From the NCBI RefSeq assembly GCF_022549785.1, contig NZ_JAKZGO010000004.1, positions 1 through 49,601 on the forward strand: a DNA stretch of 49,601 bases, in the 5' to 3' direction. The notes under the pieces were generated by a model. It saw only the letters and a program-made list of their open reading frames with translations. It did no database searches and was not told the origin of the DNA. Made by a program: the position numbers and the translations under genes. The DNA comes from Belliella alkalica. GTDB lineage: Bacteria > Bacteroidota > Bacteroidia > Cytophagales > Cyclobacteriaceae. Below, one piece after another: positions 8,713 through 16,151 of the stretch. Position 1 is the stretch's first letter; each line of letters opens with the position of its first letter.

Positions 8713-9456
8713 ATGAAAAAAATATTAATTCTTCCACTGTTATTTTTATTCGGATCATTGTTTGGCCAGAGTCTAGATGGAGCATGGAAACTTACCCATC
8801 AAAATGGGAAAGAGATCAAAGACAAAACATACATCAAAATCTATCAAGACGGGTATTTTTCTTTTGGAGCAAAAGAAAACGAAGGCAATAAATTTATAAG
8901 TGCTGGAGGTGGTGAGTTTAGTCTCAATGATAATTACTATTTGGAGACCTACGATTTTTTTACTGCAGATAAGGAAATGGTGGGAATGAAAGTTGAGTTT
9001 TCTCTTGATTTGATAGATGGGAAAATGGTTATCTCCACAGAGAAAGCTGGTAACGCATCGGTGGAAATTTGGGAAAAAGTAAGTGATGCCAAAGATGACT
9101 TGACACGTAATTGGGTGATTACAGGAAGAAAAAGAGATGAAGAAATCAGTAGATCCACGCCAGGGGCTCGAAGAACTATCAAAATCCTAAGTGGAGGTCA
9201 TTTCCAATGGGTAGCTTTCAATTCAGAGACTAAAGAATTCTCAGGTACGGGAGGAGGAACATACACAGCCGAGGATGGTAAGTATATTGAAAACATTGAG
9301 TTTTTCTCCAGAGATGATAGTAGAGTTGGCGCAAGTTTGGATTTCAAATATGAAGTGATCGATGGCGAATGGCATCACAGTGGTATGAGTTCCAAAGGAG
9401 ATCCGATTTATGAAATTTGGACAAAATACAAAGATGCGTATCAGCCTGAAAAATAG
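8713..9456 (+). CDS. Secreted protein with two lipocalin-like repeats, function unknown
   Basis: 247 residues with a signal peptide (cleavage after SLFGQ near 19). The mature chain is an internal duplication of about 110 residues: SLDGAWKLTHQNGKE...IYQDGYFSFGA...YYLETYDFF...EIWEK matches DLTRNWVITGRKRDE...ILSGGHFQWVAF...KYIENIEFFSRD...EIWTK. Each half starts with a W and ends in EIW, as in the lipocalin-like DUF4488 type of Bacteroidota. The ligand is unknown. It is divergent from the Rieske gene, with 52 bases between starts, and is followed by a long perfect inverted repeat. Confidence 0.72.
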   Translation: MKKILILPLLFLFGSLFGQSLDGAWKLTHQNGKEIKDKTYIKIYQDGYFSFGAKENEGNKFISAGGGEFSLNDNYYLETYDFFTADKEMVGMKVEFSLDLIDGKMVISTEKAGNASVEIWEKVSDAKDDLTRNWVITGRKRDEEISRSTPGARRTIKILSGGHFQWVAFNSETKEFSGTGGGTYTAEDGKYIENIEFFSRDDSRVGASLDFKYEVIDGEWHHSGMSSKGDPIYEIWTKYKDAYQPEK

Positions 9457-9464
9457 ATGTATTT

Positions 9465-9517
9465 ATTCTCGGAATTAATTATCGTCACATCCTACAGAAA
9501 TTTTTAATTCCGAGAAT
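9465..9517. repeat. 14-bp perfect inverted repeat with 25-base loop
   Basis: The arms at 9465-9478 and 9504-9517 (ATTCTCGGAATTAA and its exact complement) begin nine bases after the stop of the two-repeat secreted protein gene. No T-run follows directly, so it is not a classical terminator. It could still form an mRNA 3'-end structure or be an operator for the antiporter gene 181 bases downstream. Confidence 0.7.
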
Positions 9518-9697
9518 CATTTATCTTTGTTTTACTTTTACTGAGATGTCAATATGGGAGTTTGTAGGTAAAAGATTTATATTTTTCAATAAATCATAAT
9601 CTTGTTGATAGCTAAAAAAAGTTAGAAACAACTTTGTCGAATTACCGTTTTGACAAATCAATAGAGAAGCTTTCCAGTCAGTCTTAAGTAAGTACAT

Positions 9698-11845
9698 ATG
9701 ATTTTTCTAAACACTTTAGATACAAGTTTACCGCTTACAAATCCAGTATTAAAATTTCTTTTGATACTGGTCATTATTTTGTTTGCTCCAATTATCCTCA
9801 ACAAAATCAAAATCCCACATTTGCTCGGTCTAATTATAGCTGGCGCTGTGATAGGGCCAAATGGTTTTCATTTGATGGAAAGGGATAGTAGTATAATTCT
9901 GTCAGGGACGGCAGGTTTATTGTACATAATGTTTCTTGCCGGATTGGAGATTGATTTAGGTGATTTTAAAAAAAACAGCAAGAAAAGTCTTGTTTTCGGT
10001 CTCTATACATTTTTGATTCCAATGGCCCTTGGTACACTGTCAGGCTTGTATATTTTAAACTTCTCGATTTTTACCTCTGTATTATTGGCAAGTATGTTTG
10101 CTTCGCATACACTTATCGCATATCCCCTGATCAGCAAGCTTGGCGTTGCCAAAAACAAAGCAGTTAATATTACTGTCGGAGGAACGATGATTACTGATAC
10201 TTTGGCATTGTTGGTTCTTGCTGTTATTGTAGGCATGACTACAGGAGAGGTAAATTCAGAGTTTTGGATAAGGCTTTCAGTGTCGATTATTATTTTTGGT
10301 TTGATAGTCATGCTATTGTTTCCAATTATTGGAAGTTGGTTTTTTAAGCGTTTTGATGATAATGTATCTCAATATATTTTTGTCTTGGTCATGGTTTTTT
10401 TAGGAGCGGTCTTAGCAGAACTTGCAGGTATTGAAGCCATTATCGGAGCCTTTCTTGCAGGCTTAGCCTTGAATAGGTTAATACCTCACACTTCCCCATT
10501 GATGAATAGGATTGAGTTTGTCGGAAATGCTATTTTTATACCATTCTTTCTGATAGGAGTGGGCATGTTGATTGATTACAGGGCATTTTTCAAAGATATA
10601 GAGACGATCAAAGTGGCATCAGTAATGATTGTAGTGGCCACCTTTGCAAAATTTATAGCTGCATGGTTGACGCAAAAAACTTTTAAATTCACCCGTGATG
10701 AGAGACGTTTGATCTTTGGTTTGAGCAATGCACAAGCTGCAGCTACTTTGGCGGCTGTGTTGGTCGGTTACAATATAATACTTGGAGAGACATCATCAGG
10801 AGAGCCTATCAGATTGTTAAGTGAGAGTATCTTGAATGGTACAATTTTGATGATTTTATTTACTTGTACCATTGCTTCTTTTGTGGCTCAAAAAGGAGCA
10901 AAAAATATTGCATTATCAGATGCTTCAGAATCTGAATCTGATGAACAAGAAAGCCAAGAGAAAATATTGATTCCATTGAGCAATTCCGAAACTACAGATG
11001 AGCTTATCAATCTTGGGGTTACAATCAAATCCAAAATAAATAAAACAGGACTTTATGCCCTGAGTATAATCGACAATAACTCCAATGATGGAACTGCGGA
11101 TAAAAATGCAAAGAAAATTTTAAACAAAGCTGCTGTTACAGCTTCTGCAACAGACAATCATTTGAATGAGCTGTTAAGATATGATCTAAATATAGTAAAC
11201 GGAATCACAAGTGTAGTGAAGGAGCATAAAATCACCGATTTGATTTTAGGTCTACATGTAAAAAAAGGTATCTCAGATTCATTCTTGGGACACCTTACTG
11301 AAGGTATACTCACTAAATGCAATACCACTACTTTGATCTATAAACCTGCTCAGCCTTTCGGTACTATCAAAAGACACGTAATTATTGTTCCTGAGAAAGC
11401 TGAAAAGGAAATTGGATTTGCATTTTGGCTTATTAAGGTATGGAATATTGCTAGAAATTCCGGCGCCAAGCTTGTCTTTTATGCAACAAAGGAGTCGCTT
11501 GCTTTTATCAAAGAAATTCAGCTGAAGCACCCTGTGGAATCTGAATTTCATGAATTTAGCGACTGGGATGATTTTCTGATATTAGCCAGGGATTTTCATA
11601 AAGACGATAATCTGATTATTGTGATGAGTAGAAAGGAAAAGCCTTCATTTCACTCATTTATGAACAAAATACCATCTTATCTCAACAAATATTTTAAGGA
11701 TACAAGCTATATTCTAATTTACCCTATGCAGGCTGGTGTCACAGACGCATCAAAATTTGATCTCAAAAACCCAACATTTATCGAGCCTTTGGAAAAGCTT
11801 GATGAGATTGGAAAAACTATTGCCAAAATTTTCAAAAGGAAGTAA
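9698..11845 (+). CDS. CPA2-family cation:proton antiporter with C-terminal universal-stress-like region
   Basis: 715 residues. The N-terminal part to about residue 400 is a membrane domain with 11-13 hydrophobic helices. It holds GLIIAGAVIGP, a FLAGLEID segment, and a GGTMITDTLALL helix with the conserved acidic residue of Na+/H+ and K+/H+ antiporters. LAGIEAIIGAFLAGLALNR is the typical CPA2 (KefB/NapA-like) motif. The soluble C-terminal 300 residues show two alpha/beta USP-like units (EKILIPLSNSE..., then HVIIVPEKAEKE...) rather than the RCK/TrkA-N domain of KefB. A regulatory nucleotide-sensing role is inferred. It is transcribed alone, and the cation cannot be told from sequence. Confidence 0.9.
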   Translation: MIFLNTLDTSLPLTNPVLKFLLILVIILFAPIILNKIKIPHLLGLIIAGAVIGPNGFHLMERDSSIILSGTAGLLYIMFLAGLEIDLGDFKKNSKKSLVFGLYTFLIPMALGTLSGLYILNFSIFTSVLLASMFASHTLIAYPLISKLGVAKNKAVNITVGGTMITDTLALLVLAVIVGMTTGEVNSEFWIRLSVSIIIFGLIVMLLFPIIGSWFFKRFDDNVSQYIFVLVMVFLGAVLAELAGIEAIIGAFLAGLALNRLIPHTSPLMNRIEFVGNAIFIPFFLIGVGMLIDYRAFFKDIETIKVASVMIVVATFAKFIAAWLTQKTFKFTRDERRLIFGLSNAQAAATLAAVLVGYNIILGETSSGEPIRLLSESILNGTILMILFTCTIASFVAQKGAKNIALSDASESESDEQESQEKILIPLSNSETTDELINLGVTIKSKINKTGLYALSIIDNNSNDGTADKNAKKILNKAAVTASATDNHLNELLRYDLNIVNGITSVVKEHKITDLILGLHVKKGISDSFLGHLTEGILTKCNTTTLIYKPAQPFGTIKRHVIIVPEKAEKEIGFAFWLIKVWNIARNSGAKLVFYATKESLAFIKEIQLKHPVESEFHEFSDWDDFLILARDFHKDDNLIIVMSRKEKPSFHSFMNKIPSYLNKYFKDTSYILIYPMQAGVTDASKFDLKNPTFIEPLEKLDEIGKTIAKIFKRK

Positions 11846-11867
11846 AGTAGTTTGAGCTAAAATTTCC

Positions 11868-12467
11868 TCAAATCGCCAACCTCCTCACTTCTTCATATCG
11901 AAAGCAATCTACAAGGTGGTCATTAACCAAGCCGGTGGCTTGCATATGCGCATAGATAGTGGTGCTTCCCAAAAACTTAAAGCCTCTTTTCTTGAGGTCC
12001 TTAGAAAGTTTATCAGACTCCGCAGTTGTAGCTGGTGCATTTTGCAATGAATCTAGCTGCCTATCAATAACCTTCCCATCTACAAAATCCCAAATGTAAT
12101 TGGAAAAAGATCCAAATTCACTTTGGATTTCCATGAATTGTTTGGCATTGTTGATTGCAGCTTCGATTTTGAGTTTGTTGCGGATGATGCTTGGGTCTTG
12201 CAGCAGCTCTGTGACATATGATTCTGGCATATCTGCAACTATTTTGTAATCAAAATCAGCAAAAGCTTTTCTGTAACCTTCCCTTTTCTTCAAGATTGTA
12301 GCCCAGCTAAGTCCTGCTTGTGCGCTCTCTAATATCAAAAATTCAAAATGTACCTTGTCATCGAACACTGGCACACCCCATTCTTCGTCATGATATTTCA
12401 CATATTGCTCAAACCCCATGCACCAAGGGCAACGAATCTTGTTTGGATCATGTGGTAAGATTGACAT
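11868..12467 (-). CDS. tag: DNA-3-methyladenine glycosylase I
   Basis: A 199-residue base-excision enzyme that removes 3-methyladenine from DNA. The structural zinc ligands of Tag are in place: Cys13 (RCPWC), His26 (KYHDEEWG), then H and C in the C-terminal NDHLVDC. The central FEFLILESAQAGLSWATIL with the catalytic Glu is typical. The start is set at the ATG at 12465-12467, right before MSILPHDPNKIRCPW. A longer frame reaching 12560 overlaps tspO and adds unrelated residues. It is the last gene of a leftward unit DUF4286-tspO-tag, eight bases after the tspO stop. Confidence 0.94.
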   Translation of the reverse strand: MSILPHDPNKIRCPWCMGFEQYVKYHDEEWGVPVFDDKVHFEFLILESAQAGLSWATILKKREGYRKAFADFDYKIVADMPESYVTELLQDPSIIRNKLKIEAAINNAKQFMEIQSEFGSFSNYIWDFVDGKVIDRQLDSLQNAPATTAESDKLSKDLKKRGFKFLGSTTIYAHMQATGLVNDHLVDCFRYEEVRRLAI

Positions 12468-12475
12468 ATAAATTC

Positions 12476-12940
12476 TTAATTTAAATACCAAATACTTGCA
12501 TTGAGAACAGTAGCGAAACTTACCCACAGGAAGTAAGGTATCATTAAAATTGATGCCCATTTTTGGATTGGGAAGAATATTTTAATGCATACTAGAATAC
12601 TTATCCATAGCGGTACAATTATGATTAGCCCCATTAATGGTGACTCAAGTCCAAAAAATGCAGGTGACCAAAGTGCATTTAAAAATACTTGTAAGCCAAA
12701 AACGGCAATGGCTTTTTTCATCATTGGATGTTCTGATTTCCAAATTAGGAAAAGAGCAACCCCCATTAATATATAGAGGATTGTCCAAGTTGGTCCAAAT
12801 ACAGAAGATGGAGGGTTGAAACTGGGTTTTTCAATTATTGTATACCAAGTTAATACCTTTGGGACTGTGAATGTAGCACCTACTAAGCCAATTATCTGTA
12901 GTAGAAGAATACACAGGATAAGTTTAACAAAGTTTATCAT
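12476..12940 (-). CDS. tspO: TspO/MBR family membrane protein (translocator protein homologue)
   Basis: 154 residues with five hydrophobic helices, the fold of tryptophan-rich sensory protein / mitochondrial translocator protein. Hallmarks: WYTIIEKPSFNPPSSVFGPTWTILY in helix 1-2, NALWSPAFF in helix 3, and the C-terminal YFLWVSFATVLNASIWYLN. TspO binds and can photo-degrade porphyrins, and in Rhodobacter it controls pigment gene expression in response to oxygen and light. Here it lies about 400 bases from a divergent carotenoid operon with a B12-type light regulator, so a link with photo-oxidative stress is plausible but inferred. It starts one base after the DUF4286 stop. Confidence 0.95.
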   Translation of the reverse strand: MINFVKLILCILLLQIIGLVGATFTVPKVLTWYTIIEKPSFNPPSSVFGPTWTILYILMGVALFLIWKSEHPMMKKAIAVFGLQVFLNALWSPAFFGLESPLMGLIIIVPLWISILVCIKIFFPIQKWASILMIPYFLWVSFATVLNASIWYLN

Positions 12941-12941
12941 A

Positions 12942-13244
12942 TCAGACTTGCTCTAGTAAAGTCATAAAAATGGCTAATTTTCTCGGGAATTTTTTCTGTA
13001 CCAAAGCATTATGTGCGTCAAAGTACTTATTCTGATATGTCATGACCAAATCCATATTTTTTGCGAAAAATTGGACTGAATAATTTATGCCTCCATCTTC
13101 AGAATCGTGCATAATTCTAAACATCTTGTTTTCTTCAAACATCTTGGTCTCCATAATAAAAGGGATGTGTGTATCTTTCATCCATGTCAGCCATTCTGCT
13201 TCCACGTCCTTTTCCACATTGACTGTGATATTATATAAAATCAT
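12942..13244 (-). CDS. DUF4286 family protein
   Basis: A 100-residue soluble protein. The opening MILYNITVNVEKDVEAEWLTWM and the DTHIPFIMETKMF segment are typical of DUF4286, a short ferredoxin-like (dimeric alpha-beta barrel) family widespread in Bacteroidota. No function is known. It is the first gene of the leftward unit with tspO (one base between stop and start) and tag. Its start faces the cruF start across 113 bases, so the two units share one divergent promoter region. Confidence 0.85.
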   Translation of the reverse strand: MILYNITVNVEKDVEAEWLTWMKDTHIPFIMETKMFEENKMFRIMHDSEDGGINYSVQFFAKNMDLVMTYQNKYFDAHNALVQKKFPRKLAIFMTLLEQV

Positions 13245-13357
13245 ATATTTATATTTAGTTTTGTACCGCTATCTATTGAACAAATAACAATTGTCAAAGT
13301 TGATTTTACAGCAATTGTTGATATTAAACATTAAAATATTCACAAACGTTTTTATCC
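13245..13357. promoter_or_regulatory. Divergent control region between DUF4286-tspO-tag and cruF-crtZ-carH
   Basis: The 113-base AT-rich gap carries the word CAATTGT twice (13288-13294 and 13312-13318, 24 bases apart). It also has ATTAAACA at 13323-13330, the complement of part of a word repeated in the ECF operon promoter. No clear TAnnTTTG box was found for either direction. A regulator site here would act on both tspO and the carotenoid hydratase unit. The repeats are seen; their role is inferred. Confidence 0.4.
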
Positions 13358-14026
13358 ATGCATAAAAAACATACTCAAAATTACGTAAAAGATTATTTTT
13401 TTACGAAAGTTAATATTTTTAAATTTATTATCACTGTTTTTCATTTAGTTGGATTGTTAGGGATGGTCATTCCCGATCTAAGAGTTTACTTTCAGTTTTT
13501 GACACCTTTTCATTTATTGTTATGTACTTCTTTACTTTTTTATTTTCACAAGGATTGGAGTTTCTCCTTCTACCTATTTACTGTTTTGGCATTTGGATTA
13601 GGATATGGATCTGAAGTACTAGGGGTGCATACTGGATTTCCTTTTGGAAGTTATACTTATGGACCAGTTTTGGGCTTTCAATTGTTTGAAGTTCCATTGT
13701 TGATAGGGATTAATTGGTTGTTGTTAGTTTATATAAGTGGAGAAGTTTTTCACAAAAAGATTAAAAATGATTACCTAGCAGCATTTTCAAGTGCTATTAT
13801 AATGGTTTTATTGGATGTTTTGATAGAGCCTGTAGCTGTAAAACTCGATTTTTGGTCTTGGGAGAATGATTTAATTCCTGCCTCCAATTTTGTAGGGTGG
13901 CTAGGAGTTGCCTTTCTCATTCAGTTGATTTACAGAAAATCAAATTTTATCAAAATAAATCCACTTTCTTTATATTTGTTATTTAATTTGGCAGCTTTCT
14001 TTTTACTGCTCAATATATTGCTATAG
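13358..14026 (+). CDS. cruF: Carotenoid 1,2-hydratase CruF-type membrane protein
   Basis: 222 residues, six to seven hydrophobic helices, of the 'carotenoid biosynthesis protein' family (PF04240). That family includes cyanobacterial/Deinococcus CruF (gamma-carotene 1',2'-hydratase) and haloarchaeal hydratases. The family blocks are clear: GYGSEVLGVHTGFPFGSYTYG with the conserved E and H, then PLLIGINWLLLVY, then LLDVLIEPVAVKLDFWSW. It adds water across the 1',2' double bond at the acyclic end of the carotenoid. It is the first gene of a unit with crtZ (53-base gap) and the B12 regulator. The neighbouring monocyclic-type pathway fits gamma-carotene or its derivatives as substrate; this is inference. 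Confidence 0.87.
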   Translation: MHKKHTQNYVKDYFFTKVNIFKFIITVFHLVGLLGMVIPDLRVYFQFLTPFHLLLCTSLLFYFHKDWSFSFYLFTVLAFGLGYGSEVLGVHTGFPFGSYTYGPVLGFQLFEVPLLIGINWLLLVYISGEVFHKKIKNDYLAAFSSAIIMVLLDVLIEPVAVKLDFWSWENDLIPASNFVGWLGVAFLIQLIYRKSNFIKINPLSLYLLFNLAAFFLLLNILL

Positions 14027-14079
14027 TATCAGGTCGTGTTATATTAATAAACAAAGTTGTACAAAAAGAAGTTAAACAA

Positions 14080-14520
14080 ATGATGTACGCAGTCCTTTAT
14101 ATTATATTAGGCTTTTCCATAATGGAATTTTCTGGTTGGTTCATACACAAATACATTATGCATGGGCCTTTATGGAATATCCATAAAACACATCATCAAG
14201 CATCAAAATCATTCTTTGAACTGAATGACCTGTTTTCTTTGCTGTTTGGTAGTATTGCAATCGTACTGATTGTAATTGGATTTAATCAGTTTGATTACAG
14301 ATTTTGGATGGGTGTGGGGATCAGTTTATATGGTATGAGTTATTTCTTCCTTCATGATGTATTGATTCATCGGAGAGTGAAATGGTTTGAAAGACCGAAG
14401 AACTATTTCTTGAGGGGAATATTCAAAGCACATCAGGCACATCATGCAACCAATAAAAAAGAAGATGCTGTCTCTTTTGGTTTATTCATAGTACCCAAAA
14501 AATATTTTAAAGCAAAATGA
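14080..14520 (+). CDS. crtZ: Beta-carotene 3-hydroxylase CrtZ
   Basis: 146 residues, membrane-bound non-heme di-iron hydroxylase that adds the 3-OH to the beta-ionone ring. All four histidine clusters are visible: HKYIMH (Hx4H), HKTHH (HxxHH), HDVLIH (Hx4H) and HQAHH (HxxHH). The length is that of compact Bacteroidota CrtZ (bacterial CrtZ are about 145-180). Its ATG is the first of two methionine codons, at 14080. The stop overlaps the start of the MerR regulator by four bases (ATGA, 14517-14520), so hydroxylase and light regulator are translationally coupled. Confidence 0.95.
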   Translation: MMYAVLYIILGFSIMEFSGWFIHKYIMHGPLWNIHKTHHQASKSFFELNDLFSLLFGSIAIVLIVIGFNQFDYRFWMGVGISLYGMSYFFLHDVLIHRRVKWFERPKNYFLRGIFKAHQAHHATNKKEDAVSFGLFIVPKKYFKAK

Positions 14521-15419
14521 ACGTGAGTACCTATTCAATTAAAGATCTGGAACAGCTGTCGGGAATCAAAGCGCATACTTTGAGGATATGGGAACAACGA
14601 TACAACTTGCTAAGTCCCAAACGAACGGATACAAATATTAGATTTTATGATGACGACGATTTAAAGTTGATTTTAAATGTCGCGTTACTGAATGACAATG
14701 GTTTCAAAATTAGCAAAATCGCTAAGATGAATATCAAAGAAATCAGAGAAGAAGTCGTGAAATTGACGGAAAGAACTCTTACCCATGACGATCAGATACA
14801 TGCACTTACTATCTGTATGATTGAGATGGACGAGGAGAGATTTGATAAAGTTCTTTCAACCAATATCTTGAAAATTGGTTTTGAGCAGACAATGTTGAAT
14901 ATAATTTATCCCTTTATGTCCAAGATCGGGGTTCTGTGGCAAACTGGAGCTATCAACCCTGCCCAAGAGCACTTTATAAGTAATCTGGTCAGACAAAAGC
15001 TCATAGTTGCTATAGATGGTCAAGTTTATAAAGGTGGTGGAAAAAAATTCTTGCTATTTCTACCAGAAGGGGAACTGCATGAAATATCCCTACTTTTTGC
15101 TGCATATCTGATAAAGCTTAAAGGACACAAGGTGTTTTATCTAGGTCAAAGTACGCCAAAGGCGGACTTAGAGTTGATATACAAAATGCATCAACCAGAT
15201 TATCTAATGACTGTAATCACTACAGCTCCTGGTGCTGATCAAGTTGAGGAATACATTAACTTCCTGTCATCTAATTACAAAGATTCTGAATTAATTGTTT
15301 CTGGCTATCAAATATTAGGGCAAGATTTTAAATTCCAAGACAATGTTAGAGTAATGAACTACATAAGAAATATAAAAGAGTATCTAGAAGAACTAGACCA
15401 AGTTTATCAAGAGAAATAG
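14517..15419 (+). CDS. carH: CarH/LitR-like MerR transcription regulator with B12-binding photosensory domain
   Basis: 300 residues. Residues 5-55 are a MerR winged helix (YSIKDLEQLSG, then HTLRIWEQRY and a DTNIRFYDDDDL wing). A four-helix B12-cap domain spans about 85-165. A Rossmann-type B12-binding domain follows from about 175. The photoreceptor signature W-x9-EH is exact (Trp141, Glu151, His152), and ELHEI provides the lower-ligand His188, as in CarH and LitR. Those proteins repress carotenoid genes in the dark as adenosylcobalamin-bound tetramers and let go when light breaks the Co-C bond. It overlaps crtZ by four bases and lies directly before an ECF sigma factor and the main crt operon. 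Light control is inferred from the motif, which many B12-independent MerR relatives lack. Confidence 0.9.
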   Translation: MNVSTYSIKDLEQLSGIKAHTLRIWEQRYNLLSPKRTDTNIRFYDDDDLKLILNVALLNDNGFKISKIAKMNIKEIREEVVKLTERTLTHDDQIHALTICMIEMDEERFDKVLSTNILKIGFEQTMLNIIYPFMSKIGVLWQTGAINPAQEHFISNLVRQKLIVAIDGQVYKGGGKKFLLFLPEGELHEISLLFAAYLIKLKGHKVFYLGQSTPKADLELIYKMHQPDYLMTVITTAPGADQVEEYINFLSSNYKDSELIVSGYQILGQDFKFQDNVRVMNYIRNIKEYLEELDQVYQEK

Positions 15420-15446
15420 TTCACCAAAAATAATAAAAAATTAAAC

Positions 15447-15468
15447 AGACCTCAGGGTCTTTTTTTTT
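15447..15468 (+). terminator. Terminator of the cruF-crtZ-carH unit
   Basis: AGACC and GGTCT form a five-bp stem around a TCAG loop (15447-15460), followed by eight T. It begins 28 bases after the regulator stop and separates this unit from the sigma-crt operon. Confidence 0.8.
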
Positions 15469-15479
15469 GACTAAATACG

Positions 15480-15489
15480 TGTATATACA
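15480..15489. promoter_or_regulatory. 10-bp palindrome upstream of the sigma-crt promoter
   Basis: TGTATATACA is a perfect palindrome about 95 bases before the predicted -33 box. It is a possible regulator site, but short AT-rich palindromes also occur by chance. Confidence 0.3.
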
Positions 15490-15544
15490 TCCAAAACAAA
15501 GATTTTAATAGATATTGATGGATTTCGTCATTCCTAGTTTTTAT

Positions 15545-15599
15545 TTTGTTTAATAAAAAATGAAAAAAATTACACAAAAAGTTTTGCGCTTTGTTTAAT
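15545..15599. promoter_or_regulatory. Direct repeats TTTGTTTAAT flanking and inside the sigma-crt core promoter (candidate CarH operator)
   Basis: The ten-base word occurs at 15545-15554 and again at 15590-15599, start to start 45 bases, about four helical turns. The second copy lies in the spacer between the predicted -33 and -7 boxes. A bound repressor there would block RNA polymerase. Thermus CarH is known to bind direct repeats overlapping its promoter. Binding by the regulator encoded next door is inference only. Confidence 0.4.
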
Positions 15600-15613
15600 C
15601 ATTTATATATTTG
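15583..15613 (+). promoter_or_regulatory. Bacteroidota-type promoter of the sigma-crt operon
   Basis: TTTG at 15583-15586 and TATATTTG at 15606-15613 with a 19-base spacer fit the primary-sigma consensus of this phylum (TTTG, 19-21 bases, TAnnTTTG) exactly. The start of transcription would be near 15617-15620, about 17 bases before the ATG at 15635. This rules out the TTG at 15611 as a start codon because it lies inside the -7 box. Confidence 0.75.
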
Positions 15614-15634
15614 ATTCAACAAAAACAAAATGCC

Positions 15635-16147
15635 ATGACAACTCTAGAATTCAGTTATTCACTTAATAAGCTCTCTAGCTCTTTGAAGCCATTTGCTTTG
15701 AAATTGACAAGAGACATGGATGATGCAAATGACCTAATGCAAGATACTATGGTTAAGGCTTTCACCAATAAGGATAAATTTACAGAAGGTACAAACTTGA
15801 AAGCATGGTTATACACTATCATGAAAAATACCTTTATTACCAATTATCAAAGGATGGTGAGAAGAGGTACTTTTGTAGATACTACTGACAATCTGCATTA
15901 TATCAATTCAGGAGATATTTTGGTTGAAAATGGAGCATATGGAGATTTTACCATGGATGATATACATAGTGCCATTGAGGGTCTAGATGATGTTTACAAA
16001 AGTCCATTCATGATGCATTACAGAGGATTCAAATACCATGAGATAGCTGAAAAATTAGATATACCTATTGGTACTGTAAAAAACAGAATACATATTGCAC
16101 GTAAAATATTAAAAGACGATCTTCACGTGTACAGACACAAAAATTAA
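15635..16147 (+). CDS. ECF-type RNA polymerase sigma factor heading the carotenoid operon
   Basis: 170 residues from the ATG at 15635. Region 2 is FALKLTRDMDDANDLMQDTMVKAF with the helix that contacts the -10 element, followed by NLKAWLYTIMKNTFITNYQR. Region 4 holds YRGFKYHEIAEKLDIPIGTVKNRIHIARKILKD, a helix-turn-helix for the -35 element. No anti-sigma factor gene is adjacent, so control is more likely at the level of its transcription by the B12-type regulator just upstream. It is followed by crtI after only four bases. Its regulon is unknown; by analogy with Streptomyces LitS or Myxococcus CarQ it may direct light-induced genes. The operon's own promoter looks like a primary-sigma one. Confidence 0.9.
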   Translation: MTTLEFSYSLNKLSSSLKPFALKLTRDMDDANDLMQDTMVKAFTNKDKFTEGTNLKAWLYTIMKNTFITNYQRMVRRGTFVDTTDNLHYINSGDILVENGAYGDFTMDDIHSAIEGLDDVYKSPFMMHYRGFKYHEIAEKLDIPIGTVKNRIHIARKILKDDLHVYRHKN

Positions 16148-16151
16148 TAAC

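Noticed and set aside
12468-12560. 31-codon N-terminal extension of Tag
   Set aside because: It overlaps tspO on the same strand and adds residues unrelated to Tag. The ATG at 12467 places the conserved RCPWC at the normal distance from the start.
15611-15634. TTG start of the ECF sigma factor at 15611
   Set aside because: The codon lies inside the predicted -7 box; the ATG at 15635 is downstream of the likely transcription start.
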